Origin: Carya illinoinensis
Taxonomy: Eukaryota > Streptophyta > Magnoliopsida > Fagales > Juglandaceae
Assembly: GCF_018687715.1 (NCBI RefSeq)
Contig: NC_056762.1
Location: 38,334,864 to 38,398,863 of the forward strand
Direction: 5' to 3'
DNA: 64,000 nt
Shown in pieces: positions 50,420 through 61,496 of the stretch; position 1 is the stretch's first letter; every line of letters starts with the position of its first letter. Both the position numbers and the translations under genes were made by a program. The notes under the pieces are model-generated. The model was given only the letters and a program-made list of their open reading frames with translations, searched no databases and was not told the DNA's origin.

Positions 50420-51140
50420 ATTGTTGCTTATTGTATTTTTTTTGCACTATACCTTTAAATATAATAATTTCTAAATATACTATAGTTTAGAGCCATAGTA
50501 ATATAACTATATAATATATAATCAAACATATATTATATAGTTTAGTAACATATATAGTATAAAATATCATATTACATCTAATATAATCAACAAGTACTAC
50601 ATATATTAACCTATTATATATAACATATATATGGTATCATAGCATAGGGTTATATGTATCACATGCATATATATAATGTTTATTTCTATAATATTAATAG
50701 TAGATATTTAATAATAGAATATCTACTATTAATATATATAGTGTCATCTATACTAGTATATATATATGTGGTACTAGTTAATATCACATATAATATATAT
50801 GTTATATAAATACATGAACATGGCTTCATGTATATAGTAGTCTATATTATATTAATTATACTATATAATATAACTTATACTATATACTATATAATATTCA
50901 ATAGTATAATATATTTTAATTAAATATAATATAATATATACTATAAATTGCCAAAAAATTATATATATAATACATAGTGTTTAATAATATATAAGTGCAT
51001 TAAATATATTGCATTTAATATTTTTAACAATTAAAATATATTATAATTGAATTAATTATTATATTTAATATAATTAATACGGAATATTGCATTTAAATAT
51101 TTGAAAACCGATTAATTAGGGATGGCAATCAATATTTAGT
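50420..51140. other. Extremely AT-rich spacer in the CACTA element
   Basis: About 700 bp of nearly pure TATA/AATATT-type sequence lies between the central palindrome cluster and the promoter of the third gene. It has no open frame of note. It could be an easily melted region or a matrix-attachment type segment; the sequence alone cannot tell. Confidence 0.7.
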
Positions 51141-51144
51141 TAAT

Positions 51145-51191
51145 TCGTTCGAACGGTATAACGTACCGTTCGAACGGTACTGCATATATAA
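51145..51191 (+). promoter_or_regulatory. Promoter of the third CACTA gene: two palindromes plus TATA box
   Basis: Two exact CGTTCGAACG palindromes (near 51147 and 51168) lie directly upstream of a good TATA box (TATATAA, 51185-51191). A GC-richer probable leader begins about 25 bases later. A protein bound to the palindromes would sit at the core promoter, so feedback on this gene is plausible. Confidence 0.6.
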
Positions 51192-51551
51192 GCCCATCCC
51201 GACGTCATTTTCACGCATTTCCTCCGTGAAAAAGCCTCCAAACCGTCGATCTCCGCCGTTGAACGCCGTCTTCGCCGCCGTCAACAGTGCCCACTCGAAG
51301 CCCCTACCTCTAACAACCGGTATTTTTCATTTTTAAAGCATTTTACCGTTTAGATTTAGGTTTTTGATAGATTAATTGTTTAAGTTAGGGTAAACCGATT
51401 TATACATCAAAATAATCGGTAGATTTGCATAAATCCATGTTAGGAACATTTATTTAGGTTTCTATTGCATTTATTTTGGTGTAAAATCCAGGGAATCGAA
51501 GGATTCCATGGATTTCAATGGCCGAGTCGACTCGGCCTGGAATCCCGATCG

Positions 51552-51785
51552 ACGAATATCGTTCGAACGCTATGCTTAGCGTTCGAACGTTATAACTTAA
51601 CGGTCGAACGGTCTGTCTGTAACCGTTCGACCGTTACAGTAAACGTTCGAACGATATAAATCAACGGTCGAACGGTTTGTCTGTAACCGTTCGACCGTTA
51701 AGTTACATCGTTCGAACGATATAACTAAACGGTCGAACGGTTTGTCTGTAACCGTTCGACCGTTACGGTAAACGTTCGAACGGTG
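51552..51785. repeat. Tripled hairpin unit with CGTTCGAACG
   Basis: A unit of about 62 bp is present three times (from about 51598): AACGGTCGAACGG, then TCTGTCTGTA or TTTGTCTGTA, then ACCGTTCGACCGTT, then a CGTTCGAACG site. The first and third words are inverted copies, so each unit can fold into a stem of about 14 bp. Five exact CGTTCGAACG palindromes fall in this block. It lies in the putative leader intron of the third gene. Confidence 0.88.
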
Positions 51786-51972
51786 TTTAATATTATATTT
51801 ATATTATTAATATTGATATTGAGTGACATATTTATTGTTGATAATGTTGTTCAGAATGGCAAATATTATTAAATTGCTGTTTGTTTCAAACTACTGTAAA
51901 TAGTTCTTTATTGTATTTTTCTTGTTAATGTTATATATCTAGTTTGTAATTATAAATTTCAGGTTGATTATA

Positions 51973-53181
51973 ATGTCTACTTCTAGACCGGCACGTAAGC
52001 GACGCAATCTTGGTGAGAGTAGTAGTGGTCCAGTTCGGGAGAGGACAGTTTCACTGGAGCGACCAGTGAAGATTTCTGATTTCCAGAGTCTTATCTGGGA
52101 GGGTCATTCATTGCCCTCAATATTCAGTGATCGTGGTTGGGGACCTATCTTGGATGAACGGGAGGAAGCATGGGAGCCAGTCTCCTACATTGACATTGTT
52201 GCTGAGTTCTATAGAGAACTCGGCAGTGCCAGCGCAGATGATTCTGGGGCCTACAGTATCACTGTCCGAGAAGTACCCGTTGTATTTTCACGAGATGGAC
52301 TTGCTGAGCATCTCGGTATTCCTAGGCTGCCAGATGCATATCCGAATGTGGTGCCTAGAGAGTCTGATCCTTCAGTTGAGGCGGAGACAGCTGAGGAGGA
52401 GGCATCAGTTTATACTGATGAGGTCGATACCCTTGCTGATCACGAGGTGAGGGATTTGGTTGTCGGTCCAGATGCTCCACCGTATGACGGGACGAAGAGC
52501 ATCAAACAGGCAGATTTATCTTCTTTCTTTAAGATATTAAATTTGATAATTGCCAATAATATTGACCCTCGGCAGCACAAGACAGAAGTTGGCATTGATC
52601 GGACGAAATTTATGATACGGGTCGCTCGTGGCATTCCTATCGACTTGGTGGGATATATATTCGATAGGATTCGATCAGAATCTCGGTACATTTCGATGGA
52701 TATACTACCATTCGGAGTCCTGATCACCCGATATCTACTATGTGCTGGTGTTGTGCCAGATGTTGCTGAGCGTAAACGGGAGCCGATGGGACCGATAAAC
52801 AGCACCACCCTCTCACGCAGCACGGGACACTCGAGACTGCGTTTTCGTGCACATGTTCCAGAACCAGTTGATCCTCACAGAGATGCACAGCCGGGAGATC
52901 ATGGAGTCTCAGCTGCAGCTGCAGAGACATCTACACGGGCCGAGGCATCAGTCCACAGTGTTACTCGTGAGGAGATGGCTGACATAGTGCGTGCAGCGAT
53001 CAGCGAGCAGACATCAGCAGTGATCGATGCAGTGCGTATGGAGATCCATTCTGCTGTGTCTGAGCTTCGTACAGAGTTTGCTGCCATGTCTGCGACTCAG
53101 GTCACCATCAGTACTCGACTGACACAAATAGAGGAACGTATAGCTGCAGTCGAGGAAGTGTGCAAAGACTTGGGGTCTTAA
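51973..53181 (+). CDS. Third CACTA gene: putative plant transposon protein with C-terminal coiled coil
   Basis: 402 residues from ATG 51973 (MSTSRPARKRRNLGES); ATG 51964, three codons upstream, is also possible. A likely leader exon begins after the TATA box at 51185 and ends ACCG|GTATTTTT near 51321; the acceptor TTTCAG precedes 51964. The N-terminus is basic. Residues about 30-265 resemble the 'putative plant transposon protein' domain found in plant retro- and DNA elements (LIWEGHSLPSIFSDRGW, VAEFYREL, REVPVVFSRDGLAEHLGIP, DPRQHKTEVGIDRTKFMIRV, LPFGVLITRYLL). The last about 75 residues (EEMADIVRAAISEQ to AAVEEVCKDLGS) form a probable coiled coil. It is transcribed away from the two transposase genes. 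Its role is unknown; a DNA-binding or accessory protein is only a guess. The frame is intact. Confidence 0.8.
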   Translation: MSTSRPARKRRNLGESSSGPVRERTVSLERPVKISDFQSLIWEGHSLPSIFSDRGWGPILDEREEAWEPVSYIDIVAEFYRELGSASADDSGAYSITVREVPVVFSRDGLAEHLGIPRLPDAYPNVVPRESDPSVEAETAEEEASVYTDEVDTLADHEVRDLVVGPDAPPYDGTKSIKQADLSSFFKILNLIIANNIDPRQHKTEVGIDRTKFMIRVARGIPIDLVGYIFDRIRSESRYISMDILPFGVLITRYLLCAGVVPDVAERKREPMGPINSTTLSRSTGHSRLRFRAHVPEPVDPHRDAQPGDHGVSAAAAETSTRAEASVHSVTREEMADIVRAAISEQTSAVIDAVRMEIHSAVSELRTEFAAMSATQVTISTRLTQIEERIAAVEEVCKDLGS

Positions 53182-53403
53182 TTACTTTATGATAAATTTT
53201 ATTTATTTATTTCCTGTTTTTTGTATGGACAATATTTTGTGTTTTGTAAATTCAGTATTTAAGTTATATGCAATGGTATTGTTTTATATTTTCTAAACTA
53301 ATTCTTAATTTAGATTATTCATATTATTTAATTAACCAATTTTTTATAATTACTAGTTAATCTAAATATAATTTGGCAAAAAACTTAAAAAATTAAAACT
53401 CTG

Positions 53404-53647
53404 TCACCGTTCGAACGATTCAAATAACGTTTGAACGGTGAATATGCATCATTCGAACGGTTAATATTAACCGTTCGAACGGTTTATCAATTTCCCTCCA
53501 AAATAATTTTGCCTATCGCGCCAATATTACGTTCAAACGGTGAAAATTAAACGTTCGAACGGTTAATCATTAACGGTCGAACGGTTAACTTATTTGGGAC
53601 AAAAATATTCGTCCCTAAGAATACCGTTCGAACGCGTTCGAACGGTA
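53404..53647. repeat. Right subterminal CGTTCGAACG cluster
   Basis: Five exact palindromes, two of them overlapping (CGTTCGAACGCGTTCGAACG at about 53627), plus several variants, mirror the left cluster. GGGACGAAA-type words follow toward the end. Confidence 0.9.
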
Positions 53648-53754
53648 TGGCATAACCATCGTCATTTTGGAACGAAATTCAAATTTCGTTCCTAAATCCC
53701 ACTTTTTGGGACGATTTTCAATTCGTCCCAAAGTAATTTCGTCCCAAAAAATCA

Positions 53755-53768
53755 TTTTTGTTGTAGTG
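53755..53768 (-). repeat. CACTA right terminal inverted repeat
   Basis: TTTTTGTTGTAGTG, the reverse complement of the left end, followed by the second AGT target copy (53769-53771). Confidence 0.95.
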
Positions 53769-54342
53769 AGTAAAAATAACCATCTTTCATGAGTGAAGAT
53801 AGTCATTCCTCCCGAGTGTATCCTCAACGGTTTTTCTTATTAATTGTAGTGATCCATTCCTTACCTGGCGGCAGTGTTATCTTGTTAATGCTTTACGCCT
53901 AGGCTACTATAGGCTATTAGGCTTATGGGCGTTATAAATTTGTATAAATGTGTTGGGCCCGATTCCGTCCAATAATACTTTTATGATAAGAGTATAAGTT
54001 TGTATACCTTACATATATAATGTCTGTATATTCTTAGTCATGAATTTGACAGTTAAGATCTTATTTTTAGACAAAACTAACTCCTGCTAAGTACAAAATC
54101 TTCTCACAAATAGTCCGACAAACTATGGTGAATTAAACGATATGTTAGGTTAGGGTGAATTAAACGACGCGTTAGGTTAGGTGTATGATGTTATAATTTA
54201 TAGCTATGACTTTAGTACATTGACAATGACTACATGCATTAATAACTTGAGAAAAAAAAGACAAGAGTAGTTTAATATTAATGAAAAAAATTCAACATGA
54301 ATACTATTATTTATCCAAATTATGTACTACCATTCATTTTAT

Positions 54343-54530
54343 GAGTAATATTATGTACAGTTATAGAATGTGTAAATATTGTGCAGTCGTTTTAAAAAAT
54401 AATGAATTCATCATTAAAAACTTAATTAATTTTTTCTCGTAGATCTCATATTTTTTTTTATTTTTTTAAGTAATTATGCAATACTTATATAACTACGACT
54501 ATAATTATTATTTTCCTAAAATATTTTTAT
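54343..54530. repeat. MITE, family C, second copy
   Basis: AGTAATATTATGTACAGTTAT at the left and ACTACGACTATAATTATT at the right correspond to the ends of the copy at 14345. Confidence 0.55.
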
Positions 54531-55534
54531 TTAGTTGCATCATACGAACATATGGTTTGATACTTTGGTTTCTAATAAGTACAGGGATTAATTATAAATA
54601 TAGGAATTTGTAAATTTTGTTGCAAGCCCCAATGAATGTGTGGTGTACGTTGATAGAGACTCATGATGGTGTTTAATGAACCAAATCCTCCATGTTAAGC
54701 AACCTAATTTACCCAATCCCAAATGCAATTATTGGATGTTCTCATCCACAACTAATCAAAACATTGACAACAACCTAGCTAGCTAGCTAGCTAATTAACA
54801 AGTATTGGCACGTGCAGAACATGGACGTACGGATTGACCACGTGCGTCTTGCTGCATCTGCCACGTGTAGGCATCATTCATGGGAGCAGCTGGGATCTCA
54901 CGCGACAATACTCATGGCTGGCTAGGCAAAGCACATTATATAATATATATGTGGGTGGGAGGTGGGATGATCTCATTTCTTTTTTTTCATTAATTAATTT
55001 GCATGAAAATAGTATATAATTAGAACTAATTATTATTTATTTATTTCTAATTAATTAATTATGTCTCAGTTGAAACATAGCTTTCACAAACAACGAACGA
55101 AATCATTGTAACCATTCTTCCCACTTTTTTCATGTAATCACTAATTATTATTTTAGTAATTAATTAACTTTCTTAATCATGTTCTTGCGGCCCATAATTG
55201 CATTATACTATTGTATTTCTTAGGAGGCAGCGATATTTCTATCTCTATTTGATTGGTTCAAAAACAACGGTCCATGATTATTCAAAATTAAGATAATAAG
55301 AATATATAGTGCCATATGCATTGTGAGTTCATATGCATGGCCGGGTCAGTTCAAAAATCAGTCTTTTTCTTTTTAAATTCTAATTAATAGTCCTAATGTG
55401 TAGGAAAATGCCAAATTTACTTAACTTGATTAAGTAGTACCCTTGTTTTGCTTAACTTGTCAAGGTTAATTATTAAAATAATTCTTATGATTTGTATTAA
55501 TTTTAATAGGTTTGACACATGCACTTTTAAAGTG

Positions 55535-55705
55535 AGATTTGGATAGTGATTAGTTGAGATGGAAATTGAATAAAGTATTATTAAGATATTATTATTATTA
55601 TTATTTTAGGATTTAAAAAAGTTAAATTATTTATTATATTTTGTGTAAAAATTTTAAAAAAATTATAATAATTAGATGAGATGAGATGAGTTGAAAAATT
55701 AAAAT
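55535..55705 (+). repeat. Dispersed AT-rich MITE, family A, fourth copy
   Basis: Same word order as the copy at 12893: GAGATTTGGATAGTG, TTGAATAAAGTATTATTA, AATTATTTATTATATTTTG, then AGATGAGATGAGATGAG. Confidence 0.75.
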
Positions 55706-55874
55706 TAATTTTAAACATTTTATTTTTTATTCTTTCAACGTTATGAAAATATAAAAATAAAAAAGGAATAAACATTCCCACATGCAGTGTCTCGATCGGT
55801 GACCCAGACTTTTTGGGGAATTTATTGCTTTGTTTTTAATTTTAAAATGATTATTTGTTTAAAATTAAGAAGTC

Positions 55875-55907
<33 letters not shown>
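55875..55907. repeat. (TA)n(GT)n compound microsatellite
   Basis: A short TA run passes directly into about nine GT units and then GGGG. Confidence 0.9.
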
Positions 55908-57415
55908 GGGTTTGAACATGATGATTTTAAATTATATGTGGAAGCTCAATTATTTTATGCAAGGTGATAATAATAATCATCCTCGTAGCGAGAGGGCCTA
56001 GCTAGCTATAAGCCAGTTGCTCAAAAAGAGCAGCAAGTACTACCCTTTATTATTATTATTAAGTATAGGGAATCTTATTATAGGATTTGGTAGGTAAATG
56101 TATTCCCAGTCTATTGGATTGCTTAACACAAAAGAAATGGTGGGATTACGTGACCATTTTGAAGGCAATATTCACCTTATAATTAATATATATATATATA
56201 TAATTAAATATTTTTAAAGAAATTAATTAAAGCTTGAACCAATGGAATTTATAAATTAAGCTGAAAAAGATTAATTAAGGTACAAGCAAGCAATATGAAT
56301 ACCATATAATAATAATAAAATAAAAAAAACCCCTGAATAAATGATATATTCTATGTGAAACTACCACTACTCCCATTACTAGCACTGATCATCGATCGAT
56401 CTAACCCAGAAAGCTGAGGAATTATTATTGAAAGAAATTAAAGTTGGCTACACATTGTTTATTGCAATTTTCTTTTTAGTACTGACTTAATTGGGAACTT
56501 CTATAAGGTGAAAATTAATGTCTATTACGAGCTGGGTGAAAGTCCTGCATGCATGCATGCATGCTCAAATCAATTTGTCACTTCGAATTAAAGAAGTTCC
56601 CGATCATGATCTCTTGCCGTGGAAGAGAAGATAGGAACAACTCATGTGCACGTACAGCCAGCAGCTAGCAGAGCTAGATTAACGTACGTACATACATCAT
56701 TTTTCTCTTTGTTGACTAAATAAGTAGGCCGTGGAAGTTGGGAATTACAGCTTCCCTTATCTAGTTCATCATGCTCGCCATTAATCTCTCTTAATGCATG
56801 TAGAGGAAGTTAATGCTATCGAACTTACTCCTGCCGCCCTGAACTGGCAATGCAATGTGCATGAAGAAAACATATTCATTGGGGTTTTGAGTGAGATTAG
56901 TTTCTTCCCGGCCACCTACCTGTATAATTCAGGATTCGACTCATCCAACTGCCAACTGGTGTCAAGTTTGTAAGAATTGCATTTCTTCTAATGTGATTAC
57001 CCATCGTATAAAGGCCTCCTGATAAAAGACAAAACATTATAGGGGCTCTGTAGGAAGCTCAAGCCCAATACTTGAATTCTAGGGCCAACACTGGCCCGCC
57101 AAGCATTTGGACAGACTTGGGCCCAATAAACTGCTTTAACGACCATATGCCACGTTTCTTAGTTGAGTGTCCGCCACGTCCACCCTTTCAAAACCACAAG
57201 TTTAACTGTTCCGCTTCCCTCCTCTAGACTGTCTGTCTCTGTCTTCCTTCTTCGTTACCCTCCAAAAAATTGCAGTCTTACGCGACATCCCCACTCTCTC
57301 TCTTTGTCGTTCTCTTAACCTCCGCATCGTGGGTCGCGTCATCCTCCAACCCCACCACCTCCTACATTTCGCTAAACCCTCTGCGAACGTTAGCCTCTTC
57401 CACGCCTTCTCAACT

Positions 57416-60400
57416 ATGGCCTCCTTTTCTTCTCCCCCCAGCAACTCGACGTGCGTACCATCGGGCCGGATCAGGGTTTTGAAGGAACGATCGCGAGCAT
57501 TGGACGGGGAGGTGGGTCCTGTTGTGTATTGGATGTTCAGGGACCAAAGGATCAGAGACAACTGGGCGTTGATCCACGCCGTTGATCAAGGTAACAAGGC
57601 CAATGCACCCGTAGCTGTCGCGTTCAATCTGTTTGATCAGTTTCTAGGGGCGAAAGCTCGTCAGATAGGGTTTATGTTGAGGGGTTTGAAACAACTGCAG
57701 GGTGATCTCGAAGAGACCCTTCAAATCCCATTCCTCTTGTTTCAGGCAAGTTCAAGTGTACATTCGAAATGCCTATATGGTTTTTTATGTTCACCTTTTG
57801 TTTTGGTTCCGAGGAGTAGGAACTAGGAATGAAAGTAAAGATTCTCAAGAAAAACCTAATGCTGTTTGACAACATGATTTAATACTTGTACTGATGCGTT
57901 AGGGGTAGTTTTGAAAACAATCGAAATATCGTGGTCATATAGAAACGCATGCAAAATTTTGCAGCAACTATTTCTGGGGAAAACCATCGTTTTTTAGCAG
58001 ATAGGGAACAATAGGTTTATCTTACTATTGAAGTATATATTCAGCATCTGAAAATCATCCAAATTTCACTTTATCCCCTTAAAAATTTAGAGTGCCAACT
58101 GCCAAGTTTATCCTGTATCTTTTAAAAAGCTTTGTTTTGCCTAGCCAGCAACAAGCATCAATGAAATTATAGGGAAAAAAAAAGTACTGATTTCTTACTA
58201 GATTTATTTGTTGTTGAAGTGTTAAATGTAATAAAAAAACTGATGCCTCATCTAATTTTATCACTCTATGACGGTACAATGCCTTAAAATAAATCAAAAC
58301 GGAATTTCTTGAAAAATATAGGCACAAATTTTACATGCAAAATCTTCAAGCAATTAACTTGAGAGTGGGTGAATTTTTAAGGAGCAAATATATGCTTCAT
58401 TTTTTGGGGGGGCTTTGTTAAAATTATGGAGAACTTACTGACCTAGTCAAATATAGTTGTTTGGGTTCACTTGAATGGATTGCTTGAGTTTCGGAACCAT
58501 TTAAAGTTTGAGAATCTTGTGGTTTTGTGCATAATCTTTGAAGGTAAATGATACAATATTTTGCAAATCTTATATCTTGTGGGTGAATATCTTTTAGGGA
58601 GAAGCTGAAAAGACTATACCAGATTTTTTAAGAGAATGCGGGGCTTCCCTTTTAGTCACAGACTTCTCACCTTTACGTGAAATTCAGAGGTGTAAAGAGG
58701 AAATTTGCAAGAGGGTGAGTGATTTGGTGACCATTCACGAAGTTGATGCCCACAACGTAGTACCTACTTGGGTGGCATCAGAGAAGTTGGAGTATAGCGC
58801 CAGGACCATAAGGGGAAAGATAAATAAAAGGCTTCCAGATTACCTCATTGATTTTCCTACTTTGCAGCCTCCAAGTAGAAAATGGACCGGTGTAACTTTG
58901 TCGACTGATTGGGATGGCCTCATTGCCAATATTTTGAGGTTAGATGCTCTATTTGAATGAGTTGACTTGAGAGATTCTATGGGATTGTAGTGTTGATATA
59001 ATGGTCTTGTAATATTAGGAAAGGAGCAGAAGTTCCTGAAATTGAGTGGGGTGAACCAGGGGAGAAGGCAGCAATGGAAGTATTGGTGGGAAGTAAAAAT
59101 GGGTTCTTAACGAAAAGGTTGAAAGGTTATTCAGCGGATAGGAATAATCCATTGAAACCTAGAGGGCTTTCATGTCTCTCTCCATACTTGCATTTTGGGC
59201 AAATATCTGCACAGCGATGTGCTTTAGAGGCTCGCAGGATCAGGAAAGATAGTCCTCAGGTTTGTTGTGTCAAATCTCAGCTTCATGGATTTTAGCTTTT
59301 ATATATTTTGATGGAATTGGGATTAAGAAAAATGAGCATGCGTTTTAAAATAGTCTATTTATTGCTTTTTGTTCTGTGGTTTTTGGCATTGCTTGATCTA
59401 TTTTCTACCTGCTATTCTGAAGGCAGTTGATACATTCTTGGAGGAGTTAATTGTGCGCCGAGAACTTGCTGATAACTTCTGTTTCTACCAACATCATTAT
59501 GATTCACTGAAAGGGGCATGGGAATGGGCACGTAAGACCTTGATGGACCATGCTCCTGACAAGCGAGAACATATTTACACGTGAGTCAAACTATGCTTTA
59601 ATTGTTTTATGCGGATTCCATACCTAGAGTTCTCAAACTTCTAAATGATTATGGAATTTGCAGCAGGGAACAATTGGAAAAGGCACAAACAGCTGATCCT
59701 GTAAGCTGAGTTTTTTTTTTAATATGAATATCAATGACTCTCCCTTCGGTTCACAAATTCTTTGAGTGTTTTTGGTCTCAGTTATATCTATATGTGTTGC
59801 CTGTTGTATGATTGTTATAACAATCTTTATGGCTTGAATTTCCAGCTTTGGAATGCTTCTCAGTTGGAGATGGTCTACCATGGGAAGATGCATGGTTTTA
59901 TGCGGCAAGTGACTTCCTCTGGGACTCCCCCCCCCCTCCCTCTTCTTGTGGTGGAGATTCATGTTACTTGCATCTAAATTGGCCTATGCTAATTGGAAGA
60001 AAGTCTTCGCTCTTGTGGTCCATAATTGATGTGTATTCTTTATACTTCTTAATGTGTTGACGCATCACGTAATCTTAGGAATCTTCTTTCATGAATAAAT
60101 TATTCTATCCATTCAGGTCACAAGAGTTATAATGTTTTGAAGTAGGGAGTCACCTTTTTACTTGCTTTGTTTACTTCCATCATGCTTTGTGTGTTTATGG
60201 GGGTGTATTACTGTTTTTTCCTTAGTTTTTTTTAAAAAAAAAAAGAAAAAGAAAAAGAATAGGGCAGTACCCCCTTATTTTTATTAAATCACCCCCACTT
60301 GTGGCAGAGGAATAGTGTGGTTACAAGTCATGGTACATTGGTGGTTACATTTCTTCCTTGGCCTTCTCAATCGATATTTATACTTCTTAATTTTGATTTC

Positions 60401-61253
60401 CTGGTTGCTAGTGCCGTTTCCCAGTGATGGTTTTGTCATGCAATTTATTGCACTTGATGAATATGTACAGAGGTGGGATTTGCTTCATTTTGGTGGTTGA
60501 ATCATTATCTTGCATGAACACAGCTTGTATTTTCTTGGATCTTATATCTATTACTTCTAGTAACTTCTTCATTTTCAATATGTTATCGACATGTGTTTGA
60601 AAAACCTACTGCAGAATGTATTGGGCCAAAAAGATTCTTGAGTGGACAACATCACCGGAAGAAGCGCTTGAAATATCGATATATCTGAATGACAAGGTAT
60701 GTTCACTACAGATTTGTTGTGCTTCAATGGAGGCTTTTACCAAATGTCTTACCGAGTTTTCTTTATTCATAACTTTCGTGTGCAGTATGAAATAGATGGC
60801 AGGGATCCAAATGGATATGTCGGTTGCATGTGGTCAATATGTGGCGTTCATGACCAGGTATGGGTTGACCATTCTCTTTGTAGCCATGACAGAGATACTT
60901 CTGATTCTTAGGAAAATGAGTGCCACCTATTTCCATTGAAATCTGAATGAAATGTAAATCTGAGGCAGCCCTACCTTTCTATAAACGGGCAGGGACCTTA
61001 AATAGAAATTACGACTCGATTGAATATTGGCAAAGATTCTTTATCTTACATGATCCTTAGCTACTTGCTGGCATTTCAGGGTTGGAAAGAACGTCCAGTT
61101 TTTGGGAAAATACGGTACATGAATTATGCAGGCTGCAAAAGGAAATTTGATGTGGATGGATACATTGCTTATACTAAAAGGCTTGTGGGTGAAACTAAGA
61201 AGAGAAAAGCAGAAAGCTTGCAGAGCCAGAAAGTAAAGGACCTTCGAAGTTAG
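57416..61253 (+). CDS. UVR2: Class II CPD photolyase (UVR2/PHR1), complete, 9 exons
   Basis: Exons 57416-57745, 58598-58938, 59019-59259, 59423-59580, 59664-59700, 59846-59904, 60615-60696, 60786-60857 and 61080-61253 join into 497 residues, about the length of the Arabidopsis enzyme. It repairs UV-induced cyclobutane pyrimidine dimers using blue/UV-A light and FAD. Visible class II signatures are [16 protein letters not shown] (antenna-side start), [80 protein letters not shown] and [21 protein letters not shown]. The start ATG opens [12 protein letters not shown]; the same frame is open upstream but has no ATG. Introns 1 and 6 use GC donors (CAG|GCAAGT and GCG|GCAAGT); all others are GT-AG. 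The intron 4 acceptor is a CAGCAG tandem. The C-terminus is Lys-rich (ETKKRKAES), possibly a nuclear signal. Confidence 0.96.
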
Positions 61254-61496
61254 TATTGGGTTCGACAATGAAGGTGAAGAGTAATTTTTGAAGACGAATA
61301 TGTGAAGGAAGCTAAGTTGGTATCCCCGAGGAAGAAAGGCCGATGATCCAGAAACATAGTTTAGATTATATATAGATGGTGTTGCAGATCTATTCATCAA
61401 AGTTCGAAGTTCAAACCTCTATTTTGTACTGGTTACCGACTTCTTTTTCTTTTGCAACGTAGTTAGTCTGTAGCTAGAGTTGTATGTTTAACTTTT

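Larger units (their letters stand above)
43134..53768. mobile_element. Full-length CACTA (En/Spm) DNA transposon, 10,635 bp
   Basis: Both ends begin CACTACAACAAAAA when read inward (43134-43147 and 53755-53768), and the 3 bases AGT occur on both sides (43131-43133 and 53769-53771), exactly the CACTA rule. Inside are a TNP2-type transposase gene and a second plant transposase gene on the minus strand, a third gene on the plus strand, and clusters of CGTTCGAACG at both subterminal regions and in the central spacer. GGGACGAAA/TTTCGTCCC inverted words lie just inside each end. The transposase frame is open, the ends match and the target duplication is perfect, so the insertion is probably recent. 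The second gene has an apparent frameshift, so autonomous activity is uncertain. Confidence 0.95.
53772..57200. other. Intergenic region upstream of the photolyase gene
   Basis: AT-rich, without a recognisable gene. It holds a family C MITE (54343-54530), a family A MITE (55535-55705), TAGC and GCAT tetranucleotide runs (54776 and 56549), and a TA/GT microsatellite (55875-55907). The last few hundred bases are the photolyase promoter, with CCACGT words near 57149 and 57174. Confidence 0.5.
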
